Positions 7,914-16,206 of a DNA stretch of 64,000 bases are shown piece after piece. This DNA is from Arcanobacterium ihumii (GTDB lineage Bacteria > Actinomycetota > Actinomycetes > Actinomycetales > Actinomycetaceae). Numbering within the stretch: position 1 is the first letter of the stretch; each line of letters opens with the position of its first letter. The position numbers were made by a program, and so were the translations under genes. The DNA lies in NCBI RefSeq assembly GCF_900604515.1, contig NZ_UWOS01000002.1:310001-374000 (forward strand), given 5' to 3'. The notes beneath the pieces were generated by a model. The model made no database searches. It saw only the letters and a list, made by a program, of their open reading frames with translations, and was not told where the DNA came from.

Positions 7914-8438
7914 CTAGTTCTCCACCTGCGTGGTTTCGTTTGGTTCTTGGGTGGCTTCCTCTGGTGGAAGGGTGGGGTCAATTGCTTCAATCACGATGAA
8001 TGCAATAACTCCAAGAACAAGCGCAATATCTGCTACGTTTCCGATGAACCAACCATTGTAGTTAATAAAGTCCACAACGTGACCACGACCGATTCCAGGT
8101 TCGCGAATTAAGCGATCAATAAGGTTTCCGACGGCACCGGCCCAGATCGTTGAAAGAATAATCCTCTGCGGTGTACGAGGATATTTTTTCAAGATAAATG
8201 GCATTGCGATAGCAACAAAGATGGCGAAGATTGTAAAGACCCACGTTGATCCATTACCAAGTGAAAAGGCAGCTCCGGAGTTATACGTAAGCTTTAAAGA
8301 TAGCCACTTTCCAATGACTTCAATTTCGCGCCCTTGTGAGAGTTGAGACTCCGCCCACAGTTTTGTGAGCTGGTCGCATGCAACGATAACCAGCAAAATA
8401 CTCAATGGAATAATCCAAAAATCGCTACGTTTTTTCAC
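7914..8438 (-). CDS. lspA: Lipoprotein signal peptidase II
   Basis: This membrane aspartyl protease removes signal peptides from diacylglyceryl-prolipoproteins. It is 174 residues with four predicted membrane helices. The NSGAAFSLG motif is at 53-61. The two catalytic aspartates lie in VVDFIN (D123) and NVADIA (D137). The start is a GTG with no clear Shine-Dalgarno; a -10-like TAGAGT lies six bases upstream, so the mRNA is probably leaderless. The substrate-binding lipoprotein at the left end of the window would be one of its substrates. Confidence 0.95.
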   Translation of the reverse strand: MKKRSDFWIIPLSILLVIVACDQLTKLWAESQLSQGREIEVIGKWLSLKLTYNSGAAFSLGNGSTWVFTIFAIFVAIAMPFILKKYPRTPQRIILSTIWAGAVGNLIDRLIREPGIGRGHVVDFINYNGWFIGNVADIALVLGVIAFIVIEAIDPTLPPEEATQEPNETTQVEN

Positions 8439-8444
8439 ATCTAT

Positions 8445-8450
8445 ACTCTA
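8445..8450 (-). promoter_or_regulatory. -10 box of predicted leaderless lspA promoter
   Basis: TAGAGT on the minus strand, with exactly six bases between it and the GTG start at 8438. No good -35 box is seen. Confidence 0.4.
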
Positions 8451-8531
8451 TCAATAAAGCAGATCTTGCCATGGTAACGACGATCGGTACGATCGGTGAA
8501 AGCAAAACACAAGTATCTTAACTATCAAAAT

Positions 8532-8570
8532 ACAAAAAGGAGGGCACCGCGACGATGCCCTCCTTTTTGT
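8532..8570 (-). terminator. Rho-independent terminator of wag31
   Basis: A 15-bp perfect stem (8532-8546 with 8556-8570) and 9-base loop lie ten bases after the wag31 stop. The minus-strand transcript continues with a T-rich tail. It separates wag31 from lspA. Confidence 0.9.
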
Positions 8571-8579
8571 AAAGAATTC

Positions 8580-9176
8580 TCAGATCTGGCCTTTTTGTCC
8601 CGAACCGGAAGTCTCAACGTTGTTGAGGAGAGACTCGAGGTAGCTCTTCAAGCGAGTACGGTAGTCACGCTCAAACTCGCGTAGCTCGGAAATCTTACGC
8701 TCAAGTAGTGAACGCTCTTCTTCCAGCTTGGTGAGGGTGCGGTTGTGAATATCCTCAGCTTCGGTGATGATGCGGGTCCGTTCAGACTCAGCTTCGGTGA
8801 TGATGCGCTCGGACTCTGCCTTACCGTTTGCTACGTATTCATCGTGGAGACGCTGTGCAAGGGAAAGCATGCCGGTTGCAGACGCAGCCTCGTCGGTTCC
8901 CGTTGCCGCGAAAGAAGCAGTGGAATCAGGACTTGTTGGCTGGGACTCGACCTGCTGCGGAACAGCAGCTCCAGAAGCGGTTTCAAGCTCGGTAACACGT
9001 GCTTGTGCCGACTTCAGCTGTGCTTCGAGTTCAGCCTTATCCTTGGTAAGTTGAGCGATAGTTTCAGCGACTTCATCAAGGAAAAAATCGACTTCATCCT
9101 GATCGTAACCATCTTCAACGCGCTTGGGCTCTTTGAAGCGCATGTTGACAACGTCATTTTCCGTCAGCATTGCCAT
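8580..9176 (-). CDS. wag31: Polar growth and division-site scaffold DivIVA/Wag31
   Basis: This 198-residue coiled-coil protein marks curved membrane at poles and septa and, in actinobacteria, directs peptidoglycan synthesis. The conserved N-terminal membrane-binding part has LTENDVVNMRFKEPKR and GYDQDEVDFFLDEV. Coiled coil covers about 30-75 and 110-190, with a Ser/Thr/Ala-rich linker (75-110) between. The ATG at 9176 has GAGG seven bases upstream. A terminator and a long upstream gap suggest its own transcription unit at the end of the dcw region. Confidence 0.95.
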   Translation of the reverse strand: MAMLTENDVVNMRFKEPKRVEDGYDQDEVDFFLDEVAETIAQLTKDKAELEAQLKSAQARVTELETASGAAVPQQVESQPTSPDSTASFAATGTDEAASATGMLSLAQRLHDEYVANGKAESERIITEAESERTRIITEAEDIHNRTLTKLEEERSLLERKISELREFERDYRTRLKSYLESLLNNVETSGSGQKGQI

Positions 9177-9258
9177 GTTAGTACCTCGTGTCTAAGTTAT
9201 GTTTGATAGCAAATATTTTTCTCCGAGTACCACACGCAGACGGTGGTAACTTCGAGGT

Positions 9259-9292
9259 AAATACCTGTTCTTATTCAAAGTTACAGGTATTT
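9259..9292 (-). promoter_or_regulatory. Inverted repeat in the wag31 upstream region
   Basis: Perfect 10-bp arms AAATACCTGT (9259-9268) and ACAGGTATTT (9283-9292) are spaced by 14 bases, within the 216-base gap before wag31. It could be an operator or a weak attenuator behind yggT's start side. Apart from this, the gap is AT-rich and no promoter is convincing. Confidence 0.35.
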
Positions 9293-9392
9293 CTTATCAC
9301 ATTCCAACAGAACACCGCTAGAAAACGAAAAAGTACATTAATTTTCGCTTATCTCCAAAAACGGAAAGTGTTGGAAAACCGCCAATTATTCT

Positions 9393-9692
9393 TTAAATAA
9401 CTAGAGCGATCTGGGTGAGTAGAAACATAAAAAGTTTAATTGCGAAGTAGAGCACTATAAAGCCAACGTCCAAGGCAACTCCGCCAAAACGAACTGGAGG
9501 AATAATTCGACCGATCCAGCGCAACGGAGGATCAGACAAACGATAAACCCAGTTCGCTACCACAAGTAGCACTCCTTGAGGCTGCCAGTTACGAGCAAAA
9601 ATCTGCGCAAAATCGAGGATCACTCTACCGAGCAAAACAAGAATATACAGCTCACAAGTCCAATATAAAATGTTGAGTACAATTCCTAGCAA
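9393..9692 (-). CDS. YggT-family membrane protein
   Basis: A 99-residue protein with two hydrophobic segments (about 1-25 and 70-95). Between them is the family pattern R-L-S-D-P-P-L-R-W-I-G-R-I-I-P-P near residues 50-66. YggT proteins sit between sepF and divIVA in many Gram-positive genomes; the precise role is unknown, although links to division or ion homeostasis are proposed. The start is probably TTG at 9692, with GAGG overlapping the sepF stop about ten bases before it. It is likely cotranscribed with sepF. Confidence 0.88.
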   Translation of the reverse strand: MLGIVLNILYWTCELYILVLLGRVILDFAQIFARNWQPQGVLLVVANWVYRLSDPPLRWIGRIIPPVRFGGVALDVGFIVLYFAIKLFMFLLTQIALVI

Positions 9693-9704
9693 CGTTCAAG
9701 GACC

Positions 9705-10124
9705 TCAGCGTGCAAAATCATGTTCATCGTCTGAGCCACGGGAATCAATGCTGACGCTGTGCGGCGTCAACAGGAAAACATCGTCGGAAATACGAGAGAA
9801 AACACCCTCAAGACCGAAACAAAGACCCAGAGCAAAATCAACAATGCGAGCACGTTCGTTATCCGCGGCTTCACTTAAATTGAGGATTACAGGCAAACCG
9901 TTACGGTACTCCACTGCGAAGTCTTTAATATCTTTGTACGAAGAAACCCAAACAGTAACGATTCGAGCAATATCAACGTTAGCAACGGAACGAATAGGGG
10001 TAACGTCGGCATCTTCCGACTCAAAGTATTCCTCGTCCGTATAATCGACGAAATCACCGTCTTCGTAAGCGAAATCTTCGTCCTCAACGACGGCCTTTTG
10101 GTTGATTCGATCTAGAAAACCCAT
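9705..10124 (-). CDS. sepF: Cell division protein SepF
   Basis: SepF polymerises on the membrane and anchors FtsZ, which matters because this genome region has no ftsA. At 139 residues it has an acidic linker after a short N-terminal helix (GFLDRINQK), then the conserved core with V-T-V-W-V-x-S-Y-K-D and later L-T-P-H-S-V-S-I. A GGAGAG ribosome site precedes the ATG. It lies between pgeF and yggT, the usual actinobacterial order. Confidence 0.95.
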   Translation of the reverse strand: MGFLDRINQKAVVEDEDFAYEDGDFVDYTDEEYFESEDADVTPIRSVANVDIARIVTVWVSSYKDIKDFAVEYRNGLPVILNLSEAADNERARIVDFALGLCFGLEGVFSRISDDVFLLTPHSVSIDSRGSDDEHDFAR

Positions 10125-10216
10125 GTTCTCTCCTTAGCTAAGCATGCTGATATAAAACTATTAAAGATCCTAGGCAAAACGGCGGATCTAGAGTGGCGTG
10201 TCGGCTACTAATTTGC

Positions 10217-11047
10217 TCAATGAGACCCATCTGTAGCTGAATCATTGTCAAGGACAACAACGCCGCCAAAGCGTCCTGTTGTTTCCCCCAGTTTTGTTGC
10301 AGCGCGGTGAGAAAAATAGTCATCTGATTCAAGTGTGCAGATATCAGTTACGCGAACATCGTTAACCCCTGCGTTACGGAGCTGAGTTTTCAGAGCTCTC
10401 GGGATATCGACCGCAGATGTCCCCCACGAGGTTATTGATTGTGCCCCCGGGAAGTTGTTCTCGATCCTTTGAACCACCTCGTTAGGCAATTCGTAGCACC
10501 GTCCACAAATCCCCGGACCGATGACCGCCATGATATTGTTAGCTATGCTTCCACGGTCCAGTAATTCCGATACAGCCTTGCCGGCTATGTTGAGTTCAAG
10601 GCCAGCTCGTCCGACATGGACCGCGGCAGCTCGATTGCCAGTTGAGTCAATTAAAATTAGCGGAGTACAGTCCGCAACCATGACCACTGCACCGAGTGAC
10701 TTCCCCTCGGGAATGCCAGAGCCTTCAACGATAATGGCATCTACCTCTCCTACATTTAGCGATCCATTATCATCGCGGGCAGAAGATGCATCAGCAATTT
10801 GGTCGCCATGTACCTGGTTCATCCAAACCAGAGATGAATGGAACATTCGTTCAAGGGTTCGTCTGTTCTGCTGAACCGCGTGAAGATCATCTCCCACATG
10901 GAGACCGAGGTTGAAAGAGGCATAGGGCCCCTGTGAAACACCGCCTGACCGTGTGGTGAATCCAAATCGAATAATTTGACCGTGAGGCGAATAGATTTGG
11001 CTTTGGTTACAGGATTCGTCTTCACCATACTTTTTGTATGAATTCAT
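10217..11047 (-). CDS. pgeF: Peptidoglycan editing factor PgeF (YfiH / purine nucleoside phosphorylase-like)
   Basis: A 276-residue member of the multicopper-polyphenol-oxidase-domain family. The motif V-x-W-M-N-Q-V-H-G, the V-V-M-V-A-D-C-T-P segment and the A-A-V-H-V-G-R-A-G segment carry the zinc ligands (His, Cys, His) of this fold. In E. coli, YfiH prevents mistakes in muropeptide composition; relatives act on purine nucleosides. It follows ftsZ, as in most actinobacteria, but a strong hairpin lies between the two genes, so readthrough or a separate promoter is needed. No strong ribosome site is visible before the ATG. Confidence 0.88.
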   Translation of the reverse strand: MNSYKKYGEDESCNQSQIYSPHGQIIRFGFTTRSGGVSQGPYASFNLGLHVGDDLHAVQQNRRTLERMFHSSLVWMNQVHGDQIADASSARDDNGSLNVGEVDAIIVEGSGIPEGKSLGAVVMVADCTPLILIDSTGNRAAAVHVGRAGLELNIAGKAVSELLDRGSIANNIMAVIGPGICGRCYELPNEVVQRIENNFPGAQSITSWGTSAVDIPRALKTQLRNAGVNDVRVTDICTLESDDYFSHRAATKLGETTGRFGGVVVLDNDSATDGSH

Positions 11048-11070
11048 AAGTGAATCAGCACCTAAGAAAA

Positions 11071-11105
11071 GTGTGGCCTTTGATAGGTACTATCAAAGGC
11101 CACAC
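11071..11105 (-). terminator. Rho-independent terminator after ftsZ
   Basis: A perfect 15-bp stem (11071-11085 with 11091-11105) with a 5-base loop is followed on the minus strand by TTTTCTT. It lies 33 bases beyond the ftsZ stop and 24 bases before the pgeF start, so it should cut ftsZ transcription from pgeF-sepF. Confidence 0.88.
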
Positions 11106-11138
11106 GGTTGAAGTTCAGCAATATACCAGGCCTATTTC

Positions 11139-12368
11139 TTATTCCTCACCGAAAAGAAAAGGTGGGATATCAAGGTCTGGACGGCGACGGCTTGATTCGT
11201 CTTCCAAAATCGGTGGAACATCCAACGAAGTTGGCGCTGCAGACAGCGCTTCTTCCGCATTAGCATGCGGAGCTGCCGGCGAAGCAACGTTTCCACTTAC
11301 CGCTGGGCGCTGCGCAACGCGGTCATCATTAGTAGGAACTTCGCGATGCTTTGCTCCCTGCTCAGGAGCCAGCGGAATTGCAGCAGCCTGAGGAGCCTTA
11401 GTCTCGGATGAAGCAAGGCAATTTTCATTTTCATCAAATCCAGCAGCAATAACGGTAACGCGCAATTCATCACCAAAAGATTCGTCGATCATAAGACCAA
11501 TAATGATATTTGCGTTTGGATCGACGGCTTCCTTTACCAGGTTCGATGCCTCAGAGTATTCGGCAAGGCTCAAATCTGTTGATGCTGTGAATGCAAGCAA
11601 TACGCCGTGAGCACCATCGATACGGGCTTCGAGTAGTGGCGAAGATATTGCATTTTCAGTAGCACGAAGAGCACGATCTGCACCCGATGCACTTCCGATA
11701 CCCATAAGCGCAGTACCGGCATCTTTCATAATCGCCTTAACGTCTGCAAAGTCAAGGTTGATCTGTCCAGGCTTGGTAATAAGATCTGAAATTCCCTTAA
11801 CGCCGGAGTTCAAAACTTCGTCAGCCATACGGAAAGCTTCGATAATTCCAACGTTTTGTTCGGAGATCTCCAAAAGTCGATCATTCGGAATAACGATGAG
11901 AGTATCTACCGCTTCACGCAGGGCGGCAATACCTTGATTTGCATTGCGAGTACGCTGTTGTCCTTCAAAACCGAAAGGACGAGTAACGACGCCCACGGTA
12001 AGTGCACCGAGCTCACGAGCTACTGATGCAACAATTGGAGCTGCACCAGTTCCCGTTCCACCGCCTTCTCCAGCAGTAACGAAAACCATGTCGGCACCAT
12101 CAAGAGCATTGCGAACCGTCTCGATATTTTCTTCCGCCGCACGCTTTCCAACAGTAGGATCTGCACCTGCGCCGAGTCCTTGCGAGACATTCATTCCAAT
12201 ATCAAGCTTCGTTTCTGCTTCAGACTTCGCAAGTGACTGTGCGTCAGTGTTGACTGCAATAAAATCGACACCTGCAAGTCCATCTTGAATCATTCGGTCA
12301 ATGGCGTTAACGCCACCTCCGCCAACGCCAACAACTTTGATGTCAGCTGCATTGTTCATTGAAAACAT
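11139..12368 (-). CDS. ftsZ: Cell division tubulin homologue FtsZ
   Basis: FtsZ forms the Z ring by GTP-driven polymerisation. The 409 residues include the GTP loop GGGTGTGAA near 102-110, the N-terminal [11 protein letters not shown], and the T7 loop N-L-D-F-A-D-V-K. A Pro/Ala-rich linker follows, and a conserved C-terminal peptide ends in [12 protein letters not shown], the probable SepF/FtsW binding tail. The ATG at 12368 is supported by GGAAGGA seven bases upstream. A stable hairpin in the leader lies just before this ribosome site. ftsZ is the last gene of the dcw series here. Confidence 0.98.
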   Translation of the reverse strand: MFSMNNAADIKVVGVGGGGVNAIDRMIQDGLAGVDFIAVNTDAQSLAKSEAETKLDIGMNVSQGLGAGADPTVGKRAAEENIETVRNALDGADMVFVTAGEGGGTGTGAAPIVASVARELGALTVGVVTRPFGFEGQQRTRNANQGIAALREAVDTLIVIPNDRLLEISEQNVGIIEAFRMADEVLNSGVKGISDLITKPGQINLDFADVKAIMKDAGTALMGIGSASGADRALRATENAISSPLLEARIDGAHGVLLAFTASTDLSLAEYSEASNLVKEAVDPNANIIIGLMIDESFGDELRVTVIAAGFDENENCLASSETKAPQAAAIPLAPEQGAKHREVPTNDDRVAQRPAVSGNVASPAAPHANAEEALSAAPTSLDVPPILEDESSRRRPDLDIPPFLFGEE

Positions 12369-12383
12369 TGCCTATTCCTTCCG

Positions 12384-12408
12384 AAACTTCAAGTTGTACT
12401 TGAAGTTT
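12384..12408 (-). promoter_or_regulatory. Stem-loop in the ftsZ leader
   Basis: Perfect 11-bp arms AAACTTCAAGT (12384-12394) and ACTTGAAGTTT (12398-12408) around a 3-base loop lie immediately upstream of the GGAAGGA ribosome site of ftsZ. It may affect mRNA stability or translation, or be a protein site. Confidence 0.5.
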
Positions 12409-12527
12409 TCCAACTTCAACCTCGCGGAAAAAGTAATGTGATTGGAACTATTAAGCAACAATATAGCTAGGTGTGTTGCGAACGAGAAGTGGATTCGCGC
12501 CTGTTTCTTTGCTGCACGCAGGCCAAT

Positions 12528-13712
12528 CTACTGAGCAACTGGAGCGGTAGGAATCGAAACGTCGAACTTAGACTTTTGTTCTCCTAAGACGGCTCGCAGC
12601 ACCTTTGCCTTTGCAGCACCGTCCTTTGTAATTCCCCAGAAAACTTCACGTCCATCTTTAAATGTAAAAGCGAACTGGTATCCGGAAGATACCCGTATCT
12701 TGGTAATATTGCTAGATAAATCTGCTTGTAAATCACCGAAAACTTGATCGATGTCTCGAAGCACCCGCGCTTTATCGAGCGCTTGCGGAACCTCATCAAG
12801 AATTGGCAAATTCTGTGCCACTTCTGGTGGAATCTGAAGTTCTTCACCTTTTACAGACAGAGGTACACATGCACCATTCTTCATCACACAAACCAGCGGA
12901 ATCTGCGGGTCAATGTCGATGACTAAGCCAGAAAATGGAGAAACGCTCACATTTGCATGAGCAACTTCTGGAATTTCTTCTAAGGTGTCCTCAAGCTCCC
13001 CCCGGTTGATGCGCAGAAGCTGTTTGCCTTCATAGTTTTTCAGCACTCCGGCAACTCTTTCCTGACTCGTCGGGTTAGTTGAACCGCTAAAATTCACAGT
13101 TGTATTTGAGACACCAATCTTCATCATCGGCGAAAAAAATAACAACCACCCAACAAAAACCAAGATTGCCACTACTCCAAGCAAGATAATTGCTTTCTTG
13201 ATTCTTCCTCTGCGGATCTCACTCTTCTGTTCGGCACGTCGATCGCCCAACGAAACGACGGCGGAGTCTCGTCTTATCTGGGTGCTCACCTTTTCTTTGC
13301 GTGGATCTAGCTTCAGAGGGGCAGCAGCTGCCGAAATCTTCTTTCTCCACTCACGGTATTCCGAATACTCCGCTTCATCTTCGAAATACGGCTGCGCTTT
13401 CACTCGACCCGTGAGCTTCTTGAGCTTAGCAAAGCGTACCTTCGACTCAGTGACATCACTTTCGTTCCTGAATTTAGCACCCACGTCTTTGCGATTGTCT
13501 TTATCGACGTAAGTGGACGAAACCTCCTCAGACCAGTCGTCCGACGATGACGCAGCAGTTTCAGCAATAGGTGCCGTTTGCGCAAAAGCAGCCGTTTCTA
13601 CACTGTCGGCACTGGGAAAACTCTCACCCTGCGATAGCTCTCCCCCGTAAGATTGATTCAAGTTCGAAGGTGTGATCTTTCGTGGCTTTCGAGGCTGACG
13701 GGGGGCTCTCAT
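12528..13712 (-). CDS. ftsQ: Divisome protein FtsQ/DivIB
   Basis: A 394-residue bitopic protein that links early and late divisome proteins. It has an unusually long charged cytoplasmic N-terminus (about 170 residues), one membrane helix at 174-195, a POTRA domain with V-x-G-V-L-K-N-Y-E-G-K-Q-L-L-R-I-N, and the FtsQ beta domain with V-C-V-M-K-N-G. Its ATG overlaps the murC stop by 4 bp (13709-13712). The long N-terminal tail is low-complexity and probably disordered, as in other actinobacteria. Confidence 0.93.
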   Translation of the reverse strand: MRAPRQPRKPRKITPSNLNQSYGGELSQGESFPSADSVETAAFAQTAPIAETAASSSDDWSEEVSSTYVDKDNRKDVGAKFRNESDVTESKVRFAKLKKLTGRVKAQPYFEDEAEYSEYREWRKKISAAAAPLKLDPRKEKVSTQIRRDSAVVSLGDRRAEQKSEIRRGRIKKAIILLGVVAILVFVGWLLFFSPMMKIGVSNTTVNFSGSTNPTSQERVAGVLKNYEGKQLLRINRGELEDTLEEIPEVAHANVSVSPFSGLVIDIDPQIPLVCVMKNGACVPLSVKGEELQIPPEVAQNLPILDEVPQALDKARVLRDIDQVFGDLQADLSSNITKIRVSSGYQFAFTFKDGREVFWGITKDGAAKAKVLRAVLGEQKSKFDVSIPTAPVAQ

Positions 13713-15085
13713 CGTCTAGTCTCCAGTTCCTGTAAGATCACGGTACCAAGTTCCGTGACGTCTCCCGCGCCCACAGTCAGAACAACATCCCCGCTCTGAG
13801 CACGATGCGCGATCTCACGAGCAGCTTCTTCTTTGTTGGCAATATACGTAGCACCAGGTAAAAATGCTGTAATTGAGTCACCTTCGCAACCATCGGACGG
13901 AACTTCTCGGGCTGCGTAAACACTAGTTACGATAACGTCGTCGGCAATTGACAATGCTTTAGCAAACCGTTGCGCAAAATTCTTAGTCCGCGAATAAAGA
14001 TGGGGTTGGAATAGCACCCGAACGTTTCCTTCAAAAAGTGACTTCGCGGTGCTTAGCGTAGCTTCAACTTCAGTGGGGTGATGAGCATAATCGTCGATAA
14101 CGCGAATGTCATTGGCTTCGCCACGAAGCTCAAATCGGCGTCCCGTGCCACGGAATGAATGTAATGCGCGTGCCATGTCTTCGCCGCTAACTCCAAGCTC
14201 AACTCCCACTAGCCACGCTCCAGTTGCATTAGTGAGCATATGCTGACCCGGCACGGACATACAGATTTTGTGCTCAACTTCCTCAAAAATAATGTGACCA
14301 CAGTTTTCGTTTGGTGCGGCATCTATATGTTCGTCTTTATCAACTAGCAACGCGTGCTTTTCACCTACGTCACAAGCAGTGCGTCCATAGGTCCACACAC
14401 GGATTCCTTCACTACTTGCTTGTTTGGCAAGTTTCACTGAGCCCTCATTATCGGAACAGCAGATCAGCAAACCACCAGGAACAATCCGGTGAGAGAAGTC
14501 AACAAATGCTCGTTCAAAGTTCTCAAAAGATCCGTAATGATCTAGGTGATCAGCTTCCACGTTAACAACCAGCGCGATCCTTGGTGCGTAATTAAGGAAA
14601 GACTGATCTGATTCATCGGCTTCAGCCACCAAAATTGAGCCAGAACCGTAATAAGCTCCGCTCAATCCGCCTGCTAACGAACCTCCGATAGCTCGTGAAG
14701 GATCGAGGCCAAGTTCTGAAAACGCAACCGCAAGCATACCTGTGGTGGAGGTTTTCCCATGTGCACCTGCAACCGCAATGAAGTCTTTATCGTGAGAGGC
14801 AAACGCTAGTGCCTCCGAGCGGTGAATGACACTTTGCTCGCGCTTACGAGCAATCATTAGTTCGGGATTATCCGCTTTGATAGCAGATGAAACAACTATT
14901 GTTGCCTCAGGGTTAACGTTCGCGCCGTTATGTCCAATAAAAACCCGGGCGCCTAGTGATCGTAAACGCTCGATATTGTCCGAACTGCTTCGATCCGATC
15001 CGCTCACTTGATGTCCTTGCGCCATCAGGAGCTCAGCAACGACCGACATTCCCGCGCCACCGATTCCAATCAGGTAAAACTTCAC
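13709..15085 (-). CDS. murC: UDP-N-acetylmuramate--L-alanine ligase
   Basis: Cytoplasmic Mur ligase adding L-Ala to UDP-MurNAc with ATP. It has 458 residues with G-I-G-G-A-G-M-S at 7-14 for UDP-sugar binding, the ATP loop GAHGKTSTTG at 107-116, and the later family motifs E-A-D-E-S-D and D-D-Y-A-H-H-P-T-E. It overlaps murG by 4 bp and ftsQ by 4 bp, so coupling along the operon is likely. Confidence 0.97.
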   Translation of the reverse strand: MKFYLIGIGGAGMSVVAELLMAQGHQVSGSDRSSSDNIERLRSLGARVFIGHNGANVNPEATIVVSSAIKADNPELMIARKREQSVIHRSEALAFASHDKDFIAVAGAHGKTSTTGMLAVAFSELGLDPSRAIGGSLAGGLSGAYYGSGSILVAEADESDQSFLNYAPRIALVVNVEADHLDHYGSFENFERAFVDFSHRIVPGGLLICCSDNEGSVKLAKQASSEGIRVWTYGRTACDVGEKHALLVDKDEHIDAAPNENCGHIIFEEVEHKICMSVPGQHMLTNATGAWLVGVELGVSGEDMARALHSFRGTGRRFELRGEANDIRVIDDYAHHPTEVEATLSTAKSLFEGNVRVLFQPHLYSRTKNFAQRFAKALSIADDVIVTSVYAAREVPSDGCEGDSITAFLPGATYIANKEEAAREIAHRAQSGDVVLTVGAGDVTELGTVILQELETRR

Positions 15086-16206
15086 GAAGCTATCTCCAAT
15101 ATTTTTGTTGCTAGTGTATGTGCGCCATCAAGTGGCGAAACGGCTCGCGCTTTCAGCGACATTTCTTTCAGTTTCTCTCCGCCAAATAAGGAAAGGACCT
15201 TGCTTTTAAACCAAGTAGTAGTGAAATTACGGTCAGAAACCAAAAGTGCTCCTCCGGCTTCTACGACGTCTTGGGCGTTCAGTGCTTGTTCACCGTTTCC
15301 AATCGGAAGCGGAACAAATACCGCAGGGATTCCAAGACCAGTAACTTCTGCAACCATTCCTGCACCCGAACGAGTGAGCACTAGATCAGCGATCGAGTAG
15401 GCTTTTTCCATCCCTAACAGATAATCGATAACTCGATATCCGCGTTCGTCCAGTTCCTCGGTTTTGACCCTGACGCCCTCCAGCTTTCCTTTTCCGGTGA
15501 TGTGAAGAACTTGGATACCAGCGTCGATAATATCGTGACCGCAATCAGAAACAACATCGTTGAGGCGTTGAGCTCCTAGCGAGCCACCCGTGACAACCAT
15601 AATAGGACGCGTTGAATCGAAGCCAAACTGATCGAGCACTTCTTGTTTGAGTTGCTCGCGCTGTTCGGAGTCGTTTGCTAATTCTGAAATATTTTTGGCG
15701 AGTGGAAGACCCAGCACCTGTGTTTCTCCATTGCGTGCCTTAAGGTTTGTAGAACGGAAAGTCAAAGCCACCAGCCGCGCAAAACGTGCACCTAGTTTGT
15801 TCGCCATCCCTGGGCGAGCATTACCTTCGTGTACGACGACGGGAATATCCATCGATTTCGCCGCGAGATAGATCGGAGTGGAAACGTATCCGCCAAAACC
15901 GACGACGACGTCAGCTTCCGCATCGCGTAGGATTTCCTTGGCTGCTCGGATTGAGTGTCCAAAACGAGGTAGGAAAGTAAAAGCATCAAAATTTGGTTTG
16001 CGTGGGAATGGAACCTTCTCGATGGTCTTTAATGGGTAACCCGCTGCGGGAACAAGCTGGGTCTCGAGTCCACCGGAAGTGCCGACTGCAGTGATGTGAA
16101 CCTTGGGATTCAATTCTCGCAAGGCATCAGCGGTAGCCAAAAGTGGATTGACGTGCCCAGCGGTTCCGCCACCGGCTAAGACGACCGATGGATTGTTATT
16201 AAGCAT
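15082..16206 (-). CDS. murG: Lipid II synthase (UDP-GlcNAc transferase) MurG
   Basis: Peripheral membrane glycosyltransferase that adds GlcNAc to lipid I. I take the ATG at 16206 because GGAGG lies just upstream and the protein then begins a few residues before the G-G-G-T-A-G-H-V-N-P-L loop; the frame remains open to 16305 but that extension overlaps ftsW and lacks family similarity. The 374 residues include V-V-H-E-G-N-A-R-P-G-M-A-N-K and the C-terminal donor-sugar region with R-S-G-A-G-M-V-A-E. The start overlaps the ftsW stop by 8 bp. Confidence 0.95.
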   Translation of the reverse strand: MLNNNPSVVLAGGGTAGHVNPLLATADALRELNPKVHITAVGTSGGLETQLVPAAGYPLKTIEKVPFPRKPNFDAFTFLPRFGHSIRAAKEILRDAEADVVVGFGGYVSTPIYLAAKSMDIPVVVHEGNARPGMANKLGARFARLVALTFRSTNLKARNGETQVLGLPLAKNISELANDSEQREQLKQEVLDQFGFDSTRPIMVVTGGSLGAQRLNDVVSDCGHDIIDAGIQVLHITGKGKLEGVRVKTEELDERGYRVIDYLLGMEKAYSIADLVLTRSGAGMVAEVTGLGIPAVFVPLPIGNGEQALNAQDVVEAGGALLVSDRNFTTTWFKSKVLSLFGGEKLKEMSLKARAVSPLDGAHTLATKILEIAS

